Assembly: GCF_014203025.1 (NCBI RefSeq)
Contig: NZ_JACHID010000012.1
Span: forward strand, 1-64,000
Direction of reading: 5' to 3'
DNA from: Desulfurispira natronophila
GTDB taxonomy: Bacteria; Chrysiogenota; Chrysiogenetes; Chrysiogenales; Chrysiogenaceae
Length of the DNA stretch: 64,000 nucleotides
Below, piece by piece: positions 40,842-52,490 of the stretch. Made by a program: the position numbers and the translations under genes. Under the pieces are notes generated by a model that searched no databases, was not told the origin of the DNA, and worked only from the letters and a program-made list of their open reading frames with translations. Position 1 is the first letter of the stretch. Each line of letters begins with the position of its first letter.

Positions 40842-41431
40842 TACTCCTCACTCCTGCTGCTGATGACATCATCAATGATGCCGTACTCTTTAGCCTGGTC
40901 GCCGGTCATAAAGAAGTCCCGGTCGGTGTCACTGGCTATCTTGTCCAGGCTTGCACCGGTGTGGCGTGACAGAACCTGATTAAGCATCTCTTTGACTCGC
41001 AGAATCTCCCGGGCCTGAATCTCAATGTCTGTGGCCTGGCCCTGGGCTCCGCCGAGGGGCTGATGGATCATAATGCGGGAATGAGGCAAGGCAAATCGCT
41101 TGCCTTTCTCTCCCGCCGCCAACAGTACGGCGCCCATGCTGGCAGCCTGGCCAACGCAGATAGTGGAAACCTTGGGGCGAATATACTGCATGGTATCGTA
41201 GATGGCCATGCCGGCACTGACAGAGCCCCCAGGGCTGTTGATGTAGAGGAAGATATCCTTGTCGGGATCGTCGGCCTCAAGAAAGAGTAATTGGGCTATA
41301 ATGATATTGGAGATCTGGTCGTCCACCTGGGTACCCAGAAAGACGATGCGGTCCTTGAGAAGTCGGGAATAGATGTCGTATGAACGCTCCCCGCGGGATG
41401 TTTGTTCTACGACGACAGGAACCAGTGGCAT
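40841..41431 (-). CDS. clpP: ATP-dependent Clp protease proteolytic subunit ClpP
   Basis: This 196-residue serine protease has the catalytic triad Ser98 (GQAASMGA), His123 (MIHQPLGG) and Asp172 (DTDRDFF). It opens with the short propeptide [20 protein letters not shown]. It forms tetradecamers that degrade ClpX-fed substrates. Three bases separate the trigger-factor stop from its ATG. Confidence 0.97.
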   Translation of the reverse strand: MPLVPVVVEQTSRGERSYDIYSRLLKDRIVFLGTQVDDQISNIIIAQLLFLEADDPDKDIFLYINSPGGSVSAGMAIYDTMQYIRPKVSTICVGQAASMGAVLLAAGEKGKRFALPHSRIMIHQPLGGAQGQATDIEIQAREILRVKEMLNQVLSRHTGASLDKIASDTDRDFFMTGDQAKEYGIIDDVISSRSEE

Positions 41432-41434
41432 GGT

Positions 41435-42778
41435 TTACGCTCCTTGCTCACTCTCTGTTTCTTCACGTTGTCGTTCCATATCCTCCTTGGTAACGGTCTT
41501 TTCTGCTACCTGGGAGTTTGCGATAATGTGGTCAATAACCTTGTCCTCAATGACGGATGCTTCAATGCCGTCTCGGGCCTGATCATTAATGCGTTTTTTA
41601 AGATCCTCGACTGAGGTGCCGGCATTTTTTGCTTCCCTGGCAATGGCTGCCTCAACGTCTTCCTCATTGGCTTCAATATTAAGAGCCTTGGCGATTGCGT
41701 GGAGCAGGAGGCTGGTGCGCACCTGCTTTTCGGCCATTTCAGCGTAATTGGGGCTGAGGGCGTCCAGGTGCTCCTGGAATTGCTTTTCATCCGAGATGTT
41801 CTGCATGTACTGCATCAACAGGTTACTGGTAATGCGCCGGGCCTGATCTTCGATCATAGCCTTGGGGACATCAAAATCGTTGGCCTCGATGAGTTTTTCA
41901 GCAATCTGCTCTCGCAGTTTTCCCTTTGACTGCTGTTCCATGTACTCTTCGATATCGCGACGAATGCGCTGGCGGAATTCATCGGCGTCAGCTACTTCCT
42001 CGTCCTTGGATATCTCTTTAGCCAGCTCATCTGTCAGAGGTGGGGTGGTGTTTTCGCTAACTTCGTGCACTTTGACTTCAAATACAGCCGGTTTACCCTT
42101 GAGGTTGTCGGCATGGTAGTCATCGGGGAAATTGACCTCAATTTCCTTTTCGTCGCCGGCTTTCAAGCCGACCAGCTGGGGTTCAAAACCGGGAATAAAC
42201 TGACCGGAACCTATAGCCAGTTTAAAACGCTCTGCGCTGCCGCCCTCAAAGTATTCACCGTCTACACGACCTTTAAAGTCAAAGATCAGGGTATCGCCGT
42301 CGCGGGCTTCACGCTCAACGGCTTGCAGTTCGGCCCGTTGCTCCAGGATGCGACCTACCGCCTCTTCCACGTCCTTGTCAGTGACCATATAGTTCTCCCG
42401 CTCCAACTCAAAACCCTGGTAGGTTTTAGGAGTGACTTCAGGGAAGACTTCTACTTGATAGGTGACCACCAGGTCGTTACTGTCATTGCGCTGCAGGTTG
42501 GTTATCTCAGGGCGGGAAACAATATTAATTTCCTCGGATTTTATCGATCCGGTTACAGCATCTTGCATGATCTTTTCCGAGGCATTGTTCATGGCCATGC
42601 CACCGTACTCTTGCTTAACTACAGCCATGGGAGCCTTGCCAGGTCGAAAACCTTTGATTTTGGCCTTTTGTGCAATTTTTTTAATCTCTTTGTCAAATGC
42701 TGCATCCATGACGCTGCCAGCAATAGTAACAGTGACTTCTTTGGAAGAGTTTTCCAGATCTTTCAATTCGACTTTCAA
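41435..42778 (-). CDS. tig: Trigger factor
   Basis: This ribosome-associated chaperone of 447 residues has the N-terminal ribosome-binding motif GFRPGKAPMAVV, a PPIase FKBP-like middle domain (GDTLIFDFKGRVDG) and a long helical C-terminal domain. It is the first gene of the tig-clpP-clpX operon. The 300-bp gap upstream (42779-43077) is AT-rich near the start and should hold its promoter, though I could not single out one hexamer pair with confidence. Confidence 0.95.
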   Translation of the reverse strand: MKVELKDLENSSKEVTVTIAGSVMDAAFDKEIKKIAQKAKIKGFRPGKAPMAVVKQEYGGMAMNNASEKIMQDAVTGSIKSEEINIVSRPEITNLQRNDSNDLVVTYQVEVFPEVTPKTYQGFELERENYMVTDKDVEEAVGRILEQRAELQAVEREARDGDTLIFDFKGRVDGEYFEGGSAERFKLAIGSGQFIPGFEPQLVGLKAGDEKEIEVNFPDDYHADNLKGKPAVFEVKVHEVSENTTPPLTDELAKEISKDEEVADADEFRQRIRRDIEEYMEQQSKGKLREQIAEKLIEANDFDVPKAMIEDQARRITSNLLMQYMQNISDEKQFQEHLDALSPNYAEMAEKQVRTSLLLHAIAKALNIEANEEDVEAAIAREAKNAGTSVEDLKKRINDQARDGIEASVIEDKVIDHIIANSQVAEKTVTKEDMERQREETESEQGA

Positions 42779-43077
42779 TGTACACCTCTTTATTCACAGA
42801 TATGTAAAAAATGTAATGATTTACAATTTTGCGGCACGTGGCTTTCGCAGCGAACCCATCCCATGATGTTTTTTGTGTAATCTGCCCACAAATGTGTAAG
42901 TATACACGAGTTGCCATGAATTGCACAGAGAAAATTCCGGGCAATATTCCGCTTGTGTTCCTGTCAAACCCTCTTACTGTTCTGACGAAACTGTCTTGCT
43001 GGTAGGAAAGTGTGGAGATTCGGCGAGGAGTTTAGAGCGGTGCTGGCGCATTGAACTGCGAGTGCGGTCAGTGCTTT

Positions 43078-43635
43078 TTAGTTCTTTTCTTGTCGACGTA
43101 ATCGCTTCCAGATATCCCAAGCCAGCAATGATGCCAGTATCAAGAGTACCGTCTTGCCCTGCCACTGAAAGCGAGTGACTTCGTAGACAGCATAGGCCTC
43201 CATGAGCAATGCTGGTATTTTCCCCAGGGTGCTGGCAGCGATGAAAAGCAATAGCGGGACTTTGCCAATGGCGGCACCGAAAGTCGAAACCCAGGCAGGG
43301 GCAAAAGGCAGAAGCCTCAGGAGAAATATAAGATCAAAGGCTTCTCTGCCCCGTAAATTTACCAATCGTTGGGCACGCGGATAGTAATCAAGTATTCTTT
43401 GAGCTCTTCGCCGAAACCCTTTGCGGTAAAGAACAAAGGCAGCTATAGCTCCCAGCGACTCACCCAAAAATGAAATAAGGGTCCCTGCCCAGAGGCCAAA
43501 AACGACAATATTGGCGGCAGTGATAAGGAAGGTGGGGAATACGCCGACTATGGTGGCAAGGATATTGATGAGTATACTGATAATGGCAGCGTATATGCCA
43601 TACTGGCGCAGGAAATCAGCGATCAGATCGACCAT
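43078..43635 (-). CDS. TVP38/TMEM64-family (VTT domain) membrane protein
   Basis: This 185-residue protein has about five membrane segments and the VTT/SNARE-associated region: FLGESLGAIAAFVLYRKG, RLLPFAPAWVSTFGAAIG and LGKIPALLMEAY. These proteins are related to DedA membrane-homeostasis factors and lipid scramblases. AAGGC precedes the ATG. It stands alone, and the function in this organism is unknown. Confidence 0.85.
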   Translation of the reverse strand: MVDLIADFLRQYGIYAAIISILINILATIVGVFPTFLITAANIVVFGLWAGTLISFLGESLGAIAAFVLYRKGFRRRAQRILDYYPRAQRLVNLRGREAFDLIFLLRLLPFAPAWVSTFGAAIGKVPLLLFIAASTLGKIPALLMEAYAVYEVTRFQWQGKTVLLILASLLAWDIWKRLRRQEKN

Positions 43636-43880
43636 GGTGATGCCTTGAAGCTTTGCCCCACTTTGCCGTGGCAGCGCGGAGCATTATTCGGTTTGGATAT
43701 TTGGCCCTGATGGCGAGCCTGATTGGTGTGCGACAGCCTTTTCTCAAGCGTGAAAGCAGGGATCCGGGGGCGCTGGCGCGTGTGCCGCAGCTGGAGTGCA
43801 GTGCGGCTTGATGGTGAAGTGCATGGCACCGCAACCAGAAAGCAGCTGCTTGCTGCTAACTGGCGGCGCCAGAGTGGTGG

Positions 43881-45179
43881 TTAGTAGCGGTAGTGTTCCG
43901 GCTTAAACGGACCGGCCTGGGATATGCCCAGGTACTCTGCCTGTGCGCTGGTCAGGGTGGTGAGCTTTACCCCCAGCTGCTCAAGATGTGCAGCAGCTAC
44001 TTCTTCGTCAAGCTTTTTCGGGAGGGTGTATACGCCCAGATTGTACTGGTCATTCCACAGGGTCATCTGAGCCAGCACCTGATTAGAAAAAGAGTTGCTC
44101 ATAACAAATGATGGGTGCCCGGTAGCACAGCCCAGGTTAACCAGACGCCCTCTGGCCAGTACTATCAGGGCTTTGCCGTCAGGAAAAACAAACTTGTCTA
44201 CCTGAGGTTTGATACTGATTTCCTGGATGTTGTTGCTGGCATCTTCCAGGTAGCGCATACCGATTTCAGAGTCAAAGTGTCCAATATTGCACAGAATAGC
44301 GTGGTCTTTCATGGCCTGCATGTGGGTGCCGGTGATAACGTCGCAGCAGCCGGTGGCAGTGACAAATATATCTCCCATGGAGGCAGCCTCCTCCATAGTG
44401 GTGACCTGGTAGCCTTCCATAGCGGCCTGCAAGGCACAGATTGGATCTATTTCCGTAACAATGACCCGTGCTCCCAGGCCTCGCATAGCGTCAGCGCAGC
44501 CTTTGCCCACGTCTCCATAGCCGCATATGACAACCACTTTACCCGCCACCATCACGTCGGTAGCACGCTTGATGCCATCCGCCAGGGACTCGCGACAGCC
44601 GTAAAGATTGTCGAATTTTGACTTGGTAACGGAGTCGTTGACGTTAATCGCGGGGAATTTTAGTTCGCCACGCTCAAGCATCTGGTAAAGGCGGTGAACT
44701 CCAGTGGTGGTTTCCTCAGAAACGCCCTTGATATCAGGGCACAGGCTGTCGTAATCCCGGTGAATAACTTCGGTAAGATCACCGCCATCATCCAGCAACA
44801 AGTTGGGAAGCCAGTTATCGGGACCTTTGATGGTCTGATGGATACACCACCAGTACTCCTCCTCAGTCTCGCCCTTCCAGGCGAAAACCGGAACGCCAGC
44901 TGCTGCCATGGCGGCGGCGGCGTGATCCTGGGTGGAATAAATGTTGCACGATGACCAGCGGACCTCTGCCCCCAGCTCCAGCAGGGTTTCAATCAGTACG
45001 GCAGTCTGAATGGTCATGTGGATACAGCCGGCAATGCGGGCGCCTTGCAGAGGCTTTTGACTGCAGTACTTTTGGCGCAAGGCCATAAGGCCCGGCATCT
45101 CTTTTTCTGCTATTTCAATCTCACGGCGTCCAAAATCCGCCAGGGCTATATCGGCTACCTTGTAGTCGTTGAAGCTCAT
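43881..45179 (-). CDS. ahcY: Adenosylhomocysteinase
   Basis: This 432-residue enzyme (from ATG 45179, GGAGA upstream) hydrolyses S-adenosylhomocysteine, the product of SAM methylation. It has NAD-binding [26 protein letters not shown] near the N-terminus and the C-terminal PFKPEHYRY. It lies 18 bp after mreB on the same strand. The window has about nine SAM-dependent enzymes, so a recycling need fits. No SAH riboswitch is visible upstream. Confidence 0.96.
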   Translation of the reverse strand: MSFNDYKVADIALADFGRREIEIAEKEMPGLMALRQKYCSQKPLQGARIAGCIHMTIQTAVLIETLLELGAEVRWSSCNIYSTQDHAAAAMAAAGVPVFAWKGETEEEYWWCIHQTIKGPDNWLPNLLLDDGGDLTEVIHRDYDSLCPDIKGVSEETTTGVHRLYQMLERGELKFPAINVNDSVTKSKFDNLYGCRESLADGIKRATDVMVAGKVVVICGYGDVGKGCADAMRGLGARVIVTEIDPICALQAAMEGYQVTTMEEAASMGDIFVTATGCCDVITGTHMQAMKDHAILCNIGHFDSEIGMRYLEDASNNIQEISIKPQVDKFVFPDGKALIVLARGRLVNLGCATGHPSFVMSNSFSNQVLAQMTLWNDQYNLGVYTLPKKLDEEVAAAHLEQLGVKLTTLTSAQAEYLGISQAGPFKPEHYRY

Positions 45180-45197
45180 AATTATCTCCAGTTGCAC

Positions 45198-46220
45198 TTA
45201 ATCTACAGAAATATCCTTAAGCAGGTTGATGTTGTCCAGTGCTTTGCCTACACCCCGCACAACAGCAGTCAGGGGGTCCTCAGCAATAGACACGGGGAGG
45301 TTGGTGGCTTCGCGAATCATAATATCCAGTCCGCGCACCAGGGAGCCACCGCCGGCCAACATGATACCCTTGTCCACGATGTCTGCTGCCAGCTCCGGGG
45401 GAGTCTTTTCCAGCGTCACCTTGATCGTGTCAACTATGGTGTTGACGGTTTCGCTCAATGCCTCGCGAATTTCGTCGGAAGAGACCTCCACGTGTTTGGG
45501 AATACCGGTCACCAGATCGCGCCCCTTGACCGCCATGGTCAGTGGGGTTTCGAATATATCGTAAGCGGAGCCGATTTCAATTTTAATCATCTCGGAGGTG
45601 CGATAGCCAATGAGCAGGTTGTGCTTCTTGCGGATATGCTGAACAATCGCGTCATCCATTTCGTCACCGGCAATGCGCAGGCTTTTGGCGTAGACGATGC
45701 CCGAAAGGGATATTACCGCTACCTCTGTGGTACCGCCTCCAATATCAACAATCATGTTACCGCTAGGGTCCTGGATGGGCAGATCGGCGCCAATGGCTGC
45801 GGCCATAGGCTCTTCCATCAAATAGACCTCTCTGGCTCCCGCCTGTCGGGCGCTGTCCTTGACAGCGCGCTTTTCCACCTGGGTAATGCCACTGGGAATG
45901 CAGATGACGATGCGGGGGCTGACCAGGGTCTTGCGATTGTGAACCTTCTGGATGAAGTACTTCAGCATAGCTTCGGTCACTTCAAAATCAGCAATAACAC
46001 CATCCTTCATGGGACGGATGGCGGTTATGCTGCCGGGAGTTCGGCCCAGCATTTCTTTGGCCTCTTTGCCTACAGCCAGCACATGTTTGGTGCGCTCGTC
46101 AATAGCCACCACGCTGGGTTCGCTGATAACTTCACCGTTACAGTAGACAAGGGTGTTGGCCGTTCCCAGATCTATCGCAAGGTCACGTGAGAAAATTCCA
46201 ACGAGTGCATCAAATATCAA
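45198..46220 (-). CDS. mreB: Rod-shape-determining protein MreB
   Basis: This bacterial actin of about 341 residues has [14 protein letters not shown], the phosphate-2 loop [11 protein letters not shown] and [12 protein letters not shown]. The most likely start is TTG 46220, because GGAGG lies seven bases before it and the resulting N-terminus aligns with the family. Frames from ATG 46232 and 46298 add residues atypical of MreB. It is a membrane-associated filament that directs wall synthesis. No mreC or mreD follow, which is unusual. Confidence 0.93.
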   Translation of the reverse strand: MIFDALVGIFSRDLAIDLGTANTLVYCNGEVISEPSVVAIDERTKHVLAVGKEAKEMLGRTPGSITAIRPMKDGVIADFEVTEAMLKYFIQKVHNRKTLVSPRIVICIPSGITQVEKRAVKDSARQAGAREVYLMEEPMAAAIGADLPIQDPSGNMIVDIGGGTTEVAVISLSGIVYAKSLRIAGDEMDDAIVQHIRKKHNLLIGYRTSEMIKIEIGSAYDIFETPLTMAVKGRDLVTGIPKHVEVSSDEIREALSETVNTIVDTIKVTLEKTPPELAADIVDKGIMLAGGGSLVRGLDIMIREATNLPVSIAEDPLTAVVRGVGKALDNINLLKDISVD

Positions 46221-46309
46221 GGGAGCCTCCATCGCTATTGCGTCAAAATAGTGCCGAAGCGGGGCTTGTGCTTCGGCACTGAGTTGAAAAATATACAATA
46301 AATCATTTT

Positions 46310-48388
46310 CTACTTCAAAAGGTATTGGGGTACCTCATGAATTTCACAGGATACATGTTTTGTCGTCGGAAGGGAACGCAAAAAAGTGGTTCCATAACGC
46401 CGATTAAGGAGCCGCGTGTCACAAATTATGCAAGTCCCCCGGTCACTGTGATGGCGAATGAGGCGGCCAAATCCCTGCTTGAGCCGTATCACGGCCTTGG
46501 GGACAGAGAGGTTCCAGAAGGGCTGTATGCCATTAGCCTGCAGGGCCTCGCAGCGAGCTTGAAAAAGGGGGTCATCAGGAACGGGAAAGGGAAGCTTTTC
46601 AATAATGACACACTGCAGGGCAGCCCCCTGAACATCAACCCCTTCCCAGAAGGATGCAACCCCAAAGAGAACGCCGGCGGGATCCTGCCGGAAGCGGTTA
46701 AGTAACTCTCCGCGGGGCATTTCACCTTGAGTGTAAACGGTAATACCGCAGAGTTCGCTGAGTCGGGCGGTTTGCTGTGCCAGCTTTTGCATGCGCCGAT
46801 AGGATGTGCACAAAACAAAGATGCCGCCGCCAATGGTAGCGACCGTTTGCTCCATGAGGGTGTGAAAGTGGTGTTGAAATATACCTTCGTCCTGATAATC
46901 GGGAAAGCGTGGCAACACCAGGGCACAGTTGCTGTTATAGTCAAATGGGCTCTCAAGTGCCAGCTTGTGTTGAGGGTGAAACTGAAGTCGGCGGGTCAGG
47001 TAGTTGAATGAGCGGTTTACCGTGAGGGTAGCGCTGGTCATGATGGTGGAGTTGACGCGGGCAAAGAGAGCTTCCTGGAGCACCTCACCCACTTCCAGTG
47101 GGGCGCTGATCAGGGAGAAAGTTTTGCGGTTGCCCTCGCTCCAGCGCACATGAGTGGTGTCGTCGCAACGCAGGAACTGCTCCAGAGCATCCAGTGAGCT
47201 TTCCAGTCGTCCGTGGTAGGCCTGCAGCTCCTGCAGGAGTTCGTCATCTTCCAGCAGAATTTTAGCCAGCCCGAGGGCACTGCGCATTTGCTCCAGAAGT
47301 TGCCGGCCATCCTCTGTGCAACAAAAAATAAAGTCCAATAGGAGCTGGGAGTAGTCGTCGACCTGGCGCAGCCGGCGATGATGCTGCCCATATAAGTCCT
47401 CTATTACCTGTTGCCCAAGGTTCTGTACGCGGGAAGAGAATGCACTGATGCGACCTCGCAGGTGCCCCAGGCGTTGCATCAAGCTGTCGTGATCATCGGC
47501 GGGAAGTTCCTGTCGACTTACGCGACGCATAAAGCCAATCAACTTGCCACCTTCCCGGTCGCCACGCTGAAAGTAGATTCGGCCCAGATTTTTCAAAAAA
47601 CCCAGATAGTGAAAACGAAAACCAAGGTGGGTGCTGGCCACGTCTTCAAGATTGTGGGCTTCGTCCAGTATGGCTACGGCATAGGCAGGGATGATTCCCG
47701 AGTGATCATCGCCCTGCAGGCGCATTCCCAGGTCACTGCAAAGCAGTGCATGGTTGACCACAAGCACCTGGGCTTCATAGGCTTCGCGGCGGGCGCTGAA
47801 AAAAAAGCAGTCCCGGTAGTACGGACATTTTCCATTGAGGCAGGTGTCGGTTTCGCTGCACACTTCCTCCCAAACTCCGGCAGGCAAAGTAAAGTCCATT
47901 TCGTTCAGGCTGCCGGTGGTGGTAGTGGCAAGCCACGCAAAAAGTGCATCGAAGGCTTTTTGGGCTTCGTCAGCCAGGAGCAAGGGTGTATCGGCAACTG
48001 GCAGATTGTCCAGCTTGCGCTGGCAAAGATAGTTTCCCCGCCCCTTAACCAAGGCAGCTCGAAACTCAAATCCCAGTTGGTGCACAATAGGCAGATCTTT
48101 CTCTATCAACTGCTCCTGCAAGTTGATGGTATTGGTGGAAACCACCAGTCGCACCTGCGATTTCAAACAGTAGCTTATGGCTGGCACCAGGTAAGCCAGG
48201 GATTTGCCAGTGCCAGTCCCAGCCTCAATGATAGAGCTGTGCTTTTCGTCAAGGGTGTGCTTGACGCATTGTGCCATGCGCAATTGTTCCGGCCGGTGGC
48301 GAAAACCGTCCAGCGCTTTTGCCAGAGGACCCTCGGCGGAAAAGCAGGTGGTAATATCAGGAGGTGACTGCAGAGAGGCAGAAGACAT
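46310..48388 (-). CDS. dinG: DinG-family ATP-dependent helicase
   Basis: This 692-residue XPD-like superfamily 2 helicase has Walker [10 protein letters not shown], a four-Cys Fe-S cluster region ([18 protein letters not shown]), DEAH box [10 protein letters not shown] and the late motif [16 protein letters not shown]. Such enzymes unwind R-loops or G-quadruplexes in repair. The upstream gap to the divergent HD-GYP gene is about 317 bp and should hold both promoters. Confidence 0.93.
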   Translation of the reverse strand: MSSASLQSPPDITTCFSAEGPLAKALDGFRHRPEQLRMAQCVKHTLDEKHSSIIEAGTGTGKSLAYLVPAISYCLKSQVRLVVSTNTINLQEQLIEKDLPIVHQLGFEFRAALVKGRGNYLCQRKLDNLPVADTPLLLADEAQKAFDALFAWLATTTTGSLNEMDFTLPAGVWEEVCSETDTCLNGKCPYYRDCFFFSARREAYEAQVLVVNHALLCSDLGMRLQGDDHSGIIPAYAVAILDEAHNLEDVASTHLGFRFHYLGFLKNLGRIYFQRGDREGGKLIGFMRRVSRQELPADDHDSLMQRLGHLRGRISAFSSRVQNLGQQVIEDLYGQHHRRLRQVDDYSQLLLDFIFCCTEDGRQLLEQMRSALGLAKILLEDDELLQELQAYHGRLESSLDALEQFLRCDDTTHVRWSEGNRKTFSLISAPLEVGEVLQEALFARVNSTIMTSATLTVNRSFNYLTRRLQFHPQHKLALESPFDYNSNCALVLPRFPDYQDEGIFQHHFHTLMEQTVATIGGGIFVLCTSYRRMQKLAQQTARLSELCGITVYTQGEMPRGELLNRFRQDPAGVLFGVASFWEGVDVQGAALQCVIIEKLPFPVPDDPLFQARCEALQANGIQPFWNLSVPKAVIRLKQGFGRLIRHHSDRGTCIICDTRLLNRRYGTTFLRSLPTTKHVSCEIHEVPQYLLK

Positions 48389-48705
48389 GGGTGGTTCCTG
48401 TCGGATAAATCGTTTGCTGGTAGCACTCAGTGCTTATGGTTCAGGCTATTTTTCCAGGGGTAAAAACGAGAGATGAAGGATGGGCATTGCGCTCCCGCTA
48501 AAAATAGCTTTAACTGCTGCTGCAATACGTAGTCGCTACTTTAGCACGAAGTTGTGCGGTGGTGCCAGTGCTATGCTCGGGTGAACAGAGGCGGGGTTGT
48601 GCGGATGTGTAGATAAAATATGCATGCCTCTGGGAACAAGAACTTGTGCTTATGCTCCCTTATTGGTATTATTTGCTGCATTTCCAGAGGGGAGATTGCT
48701 TCGCA

Positions 48706-49935
48706 ATGCGAATTATTCCAGTAGACAAGCTTGAAGTCGACATGGTTATGGGTGAGCAGATTGAAGTGGCCGGGCAAATTATGCTTAACCGCGGTGCTGT
48801 TCTCACTCAGCCCTATATCGATAAACTGCAGCATATGGGATTGACCCATGTGACGATTGATGATTCCCAGAGTCAGGATATCGAGCTGGAGACGACAATC
48901 AGTGCAGACACCCATCGCCGGGGTACCAAGGTGGTGGCGCAAGCTTTTTACGACACCCAGGAAGTACTGGAATCTATTCGCGAAGAGGTTAAAGGTTCGG
49001 CGGAAGAGGCGCTGGAGCACAGCAAATTTACCGACTACATGAAGAATTCTCCTGCCTTTCAGGCAATTATCGACTACACGCGCAGCTTGCTGGAAGAAAT
49101 TCTCAACTCCTCAGGCGGCATTGCTCTCAATAGCATCAAACAGCATGACAGTCGCATGTTTCAGCATGCCATTGATGTTACTGCCATGGCCATTTCGCTG
49201 GGACGCGAATTAAACCTTCCAGAGCGGCATCTGGAGGATCTGGCTTACGGTACGATTCTCCACGATATTGGCAAAATCATGATCCCGAAATCTATCATAA
49301 GTAAATCCATAAATGACCTGTCACGGCAAGAGCTGGCACTTCTGCGCACCCATTCGCTGCTTGGGCGGCGCATGATGCTGAACAATTCCCGCATATCCCA
49401 GCGCATCCGTGCCGTGACCGTGGTGACCCAGCACCACGAGTACCACGATGGTAGTGGCTTTCCGTATGGCCTCAAGGGATCCAGTGAAACATGGTCCAGT
49501 GACGACACCAAGCACTTTAGTGGCATTTCCCATCTGGCAGAAATCGCCAATATCGTCAATACGTTCGACACCCTCACCAGCGACCACCTTTGCCTGGCAG
49601 AACCGCTGGGTTACCTGGATGCCGCTTACGTAATGGTCAATCGTCTCTACAACCGATTTCATCCTGCTTATCTGGACGCATTCTTGCGTATTCTTACCAT
49701 CTTTCCCCCAGGCTCCAACATTCAGATTCCCTCCGGCCGGTACCAGGGGTATTTGGGCACAGTTGTGCGAACCAGCTCCGAGGATCGTCTGAGCCCGTTT
49801 GTGCGTCTGTTTTTCGATGACAAGCGTAATAAGCTTGAGGTTCCCATCGACCTGGACATGGCTGCTGAGCAAGATGTCAGCATGAAGCGCAGGAGCGCGG
49901 CAGACCTGGATGTTTTGGAATTTAACCTGCTGTAA
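48706..49935 (+). CDS. HD-GYP domain protein (putative cyclic-di-GMP phosphodiesterase)
   Basis: The 410-residue product from ATG 48706 has a DUF3391-like N-terminal region (MRIIPVDKLEVDMVMGEQI) and an HD-GYP domain with His186-Asp187 in LHDIGKIMIP, and HHEYHDGSGFPYGL from residue 243. The GYP triad is GFP here. Such enzymes hydrolyse c-di-GMP. GGGGAG is upstream of the start at a long spacing, and an in-frame start at 48646 is possible. No transmembrane or receiver domain is seen, so it is probably cytoplasmic. Confidence 0.88.
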   Translation: MRIIPVDKLEVDMVMGEQIEVAGQIMLNRGAVLTQPYIDKLQHMGLTHVTIDDSQSQDIELETTISADTHRRGTKVVAQAFYDTQEVLESIREEVKGSAEEALEHSKFTDYMKNSPAFQAIIDYTRSLLEEILNSSGGIALNSIKQHDSRMFQHAIDVTAMAISLGRELNLPERHLEDLAYGTILHDIGKIMIPKSIISKSINDLSRQELALLRTHSLLGRRMMLNNSRISQRIRAVTVVTQHHEYHDGSGFPYGLKGSSETWSSDDTKHFSGISHLAEIANIVNTFDTLTSDHLCLAEPLGYLDAAYVMVNRLYNRFHPAYLDAFLRILTIFPPGSNIQIPSGRYQGYLGTVVRTSSEDRLSPFVRLFFDDKRNKLEVPIDLDMAAEQDVSMKRRSAADLDVLEFNLL

Positions 49936-49957
49936 TTATTGCTTTTCTTGCTCTGTC

Positions 49958-50869
49958 CTATACCCAACCGGTGACCAGGTACCAAAGGGCCAATGTGATA
50001 AAAGAAGCCAGGGTTCCAAGGGCCAGCATGAGTGTTGCCAGGCGTGGGTTGAGCCCGTGCTGAATGGCAATGAGCCCTCCTACAACCATGGGAGGCATGG
50101 CCGCTTCAAAAATCGTAACCTGCAAAATTTCTCCCCGGCCTCCAATCAGGAGAACAAAAACCACCAAAGCTATCAATGGCGCCAGAAACAATCGGTAACT
50201 GAGCCCGGCTAACAACGGCCCCCTGAGATCCTGCTGCAACTTTTCGAACTGAAAGAACATTCCAACCGAAGCCATGGCCAACACAGCGACGGTGGCTCCC
50301 AGTGCCTCCAGGGTATCAACGAACCACATGGGGTACTCCACCGATCGTAGCAACAGTGCCACGACAACCGCTATGGCCGGGGGAAAAGTAATAATACGGC
50401 GAATGACAGCAGAAAAAGTTACCTTTGTGCCTTGGGAAAAAATGGCCGCGGTAAGAATACCAAGGGTGGACAGCACCAGGAAACTGCCGATTTGGTCCGC
50501 CACTATGCCTACCCCCAGCATGTGCTCGCCGTAGTAAGCCTGAATCATGGGAAGACCGATAAAGGAAGTATTGCCAAGTCCCCCCAGAAGGATGAGACAG
50601 CCGATAGTGCCGCGGTCCCAACCCATGAATTTCCCCAGGAGCATGAAAAATGGCACCGCCAGCAGGAAAGATAGCCAGGGCATAAGGACCGCAAAGAGCA
50701 AGGCGGTGTCCAGTTCCAAACGGTGTATTTGCAGTAGCACCATGGCAGGCAGTGAGACGTGAATAATAAAGGCGTTGAGTGTTCCCGGTCCATTGTCCGG
50801 CACCTTGCCGAAGTGACGTAAAGCAGCGCCAGCGACAAAACATATGATAATCAGGGCGAGATTGCTCAT
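49958..50869 (-). CDS. AEC-family (auxin efflux carrier-like) transporter
   Basis: This is a 303-residue protein with about ten membrane helices. Family motifs are LGGLGNTSFIGLPMIQAYYG in the first half and ATVAVLAMASVGMFF in the second. These proteins export carboxylates or other small molecules, and the substrate is unknown. Convergent with the HD-GYP gene, it ends 22 bp past that gene's stop. Confidence 0.88.
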   Translation of the reverse strand: MSNLALIIICFVAGAALRHFGKVPDNGPGTLNAFIIHVSLPAMVLLQIHRLELDTALLFAVLMPWLSFLLAVPFFMLLGKFMGWDRGTIGCLILLGGLGNTSFIGLPMIQAYYGEHMLGVGIVADQIGSFLVLSTLGILTAAIFSQGTKVTFSAVIRRIITFPPAIAVVVALLLRSVEYPMWFVDTLEALGATVAVLAMASVGMFFQFEKLQQDLRGPLLAGLSYRLFLAPLIALVVFVLLIGGRGEILQVTIFEAAMPPMVVGGLIAIQHGLNPRLATLMLALGTLASFITLALWYLVTGWV

Positions 50870-51068
50870 GGTGTCTCCAGTGATTGATAATCAGAAGCGC
50901 GCCTGTTCAGGGGGGGCTGCAATCAACGGCTCGAAAATACTGCGCCGGGCATGAACGTCAGTGGGGGTTGGAACCACCAAGGGGCAAGATGAGGTTGTGC
51001 GTTAATTAGGGAAGTCGGCATAAAAAGGGATAGAGTAAAGTGTGATAAGCCAACATAGGCTCCTGCTT

Positions 51069-51090
51069 TGGTGGATGCGCTGCGCACCGC
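51069..51090. repeat. Degenerate REP fragment
   Basis: TGGTGGATGCGCTGCGCACCGC matches the first half of the REP family (GGTGGATGCGCTGCGC) and then diverges. It is in the gap between the AEC transporter and accC, the only REP seen right of 39 kb. Confidence 0.45.
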
Positions 51091-51143
51091 CATCAGAGCT
51101 CTTTCACAAAAAAGAGAAAGAACCCTGATGACTTTCCATTGAC

Positions 51144-52487
51144 CTATACCTGCTGCTCCATCAAGTCGATGAAGTTGGTGGATATATCTCCCTTGACAAA
51201 GTTGCTGTCTCGCAAAACACGCTTGTGAAAGTCGATAGTGGTGTTTATGCCACGAATCTCAAACTCGGCCAAGGCGCGGCGCATGCGCCAGATAGCTTCC
51301 TCACGGTCCTGACCATGCACAATCAGCTTGCCCACCATAGAGTCGTAGTAGGGAGGGACGGTATAGCCGTTGTAGGCAGCGGAGTCGACTCGAACGCCGA
51401 AGCCACCGGGAGTGTGATAGTTAGTGATTTTACCAGGCGAAGGGACAAACTTTACCGAGTCTTCGGCATTGATGCGACATTCGATAGCGTGCCCCTGAAT
51501 GCGAATATTGTCCTGGGTAAAAGAGAGGGGTTTGCCAGCAGCAACTCGCAGCTGCTCCTTGATAAGATCGATGCCGGTTATCATCTCCGTTACCGGGTGT
51601 TCCACCTGAATGCGGGTATTCATTTCTATAAAGAAGAAGTCGCCGTGCTTGTCCACCAGGAATTCGACCGTACCGGCATTCTCATAGCCAATATGGCGCA
51701 CAGCTTTGACAGCGGCTTCGCCCATTTGTTGACGTAACTCGGGAGTCAGGAAGGGACTGGGGGCTTCTTCCAGCAATTTCTGGTGGCGCCGCTGAATGGA
51801 GCAGTCCCGCTCGCCCAGGTGCACAGCGTTGCCGAAGGCGTCGCCAAAGACCTGGAATTCGATGTGCTTGGGCTCTTCGATATACTTTTCTATGTATACT
51901 GAAGGGTCATCGAAAGCACTGCGGGCTTCATTTTGGGCCATATTGAAATTGGATTGCAGCGAAGCATCGTTGCGGGCAATGCGCATCCCTTTGCCTCCAC
52001 CACCGGCAGAGGCCTTGATAATCACAGGGTATCCGATTTCCCGGGCTGTTTCCAGGGCATCGCGCTCGTCGACAATGGTTCCGTAGCTTCCCTGGATAAC
52101 GGGAACACCGGCCTCCATCATGGTTTGGCGAGCCCGAGCTTTGTCTCCCATCAGGGTGATATGGTTGGAGGTAGGGCCAATAAACTTGATAGTGCAGTCG
52201 TTGCAGATATCGGCAAAGTTGGCATTTTCTGCCAGAAAGCCATAGCCAGGGTGGATAGCATCAACGTTGGTGAGCTCGGCAGTGGCAATGATATTTTTAA
52301 TGTTGAGGTAGGAGTGGGAGCTTTGGGCTGGACCTATGCAGACTGCTTCATCAGCCAGCCTGACATGCATGGCATCCCGATCGCCCTCGGAGTAGACAGC
52401 GACAGTGGCTATGCCTAGCTCGCGGCAGGCCCGGATAATGCGCACGGCAATTTCGCCACGGTTGGCGACAAGGACTTTACGAAACAT
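51144..52487 (-). CDS. accC: Acetyl-CoA carboxylase biotin carboxylase subunit
   Basis: This 447-residue ATP-grasp enzyme carboxylates biotin on AccB. It has AYSEGD, an ATP-binding loop [17 protein letters not shown], and [15 protein letters not shown] with the catalytic residues. It starts three bases from the end of accB, and this efp-accB-accC order is common. Confidence 0.97.
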   Translation of the reverse strand: MFRKVLVANRGEIAVRIIRACRELGIATVAVYSEGDRDAMHVRLADEAVCIGPAQSSHSYLNIKNIIATAELTNVDAIHPGYGFLAENANFADICNDCTIKFIGPTSNHITLMGDKARARQTMMEAGVPVIQGSYGTIVDERDALETAREIGYPVIIKASAGGGGKGMRIARNDASLQSNFNMAQNEARSAFDDPSVYIEKYIEEPKHIEFQVFGDAFGNAVHLGERDCSIQRRHQKLLEEAPSPFLTPELRQQMGEAAVKAVRHIGYENAGTVEFLVDKHGDFFFIEMNTRIQVEHPVTEMITGIDLIKEQLRVAAGKPLSFTQDNIRIQGHAIECRINAEDSVKFVPSPGKITNYHTPGGFGVRVDSAAYNGYTVPPYYDSMVGKLIVHGQDREEAIWRMRRALAEFEIRGINTTIDFHKRVLRDSNFVKGDISTNFIDLMEQQV

Positions 52488-52490
52488 AGG

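Noticed and set aside
42779-43077. Small gene between the VTT-domain gene and tig
   Set aside because: Frames here are shadows of no recognisable family and lack ribosome sites. The region is better read as the tig promoter region.
45018-46190. Antisense frame opposite mreB and the start of ahcY
   Set aside because: MreB and AhcY are unmistakable on the other strand.
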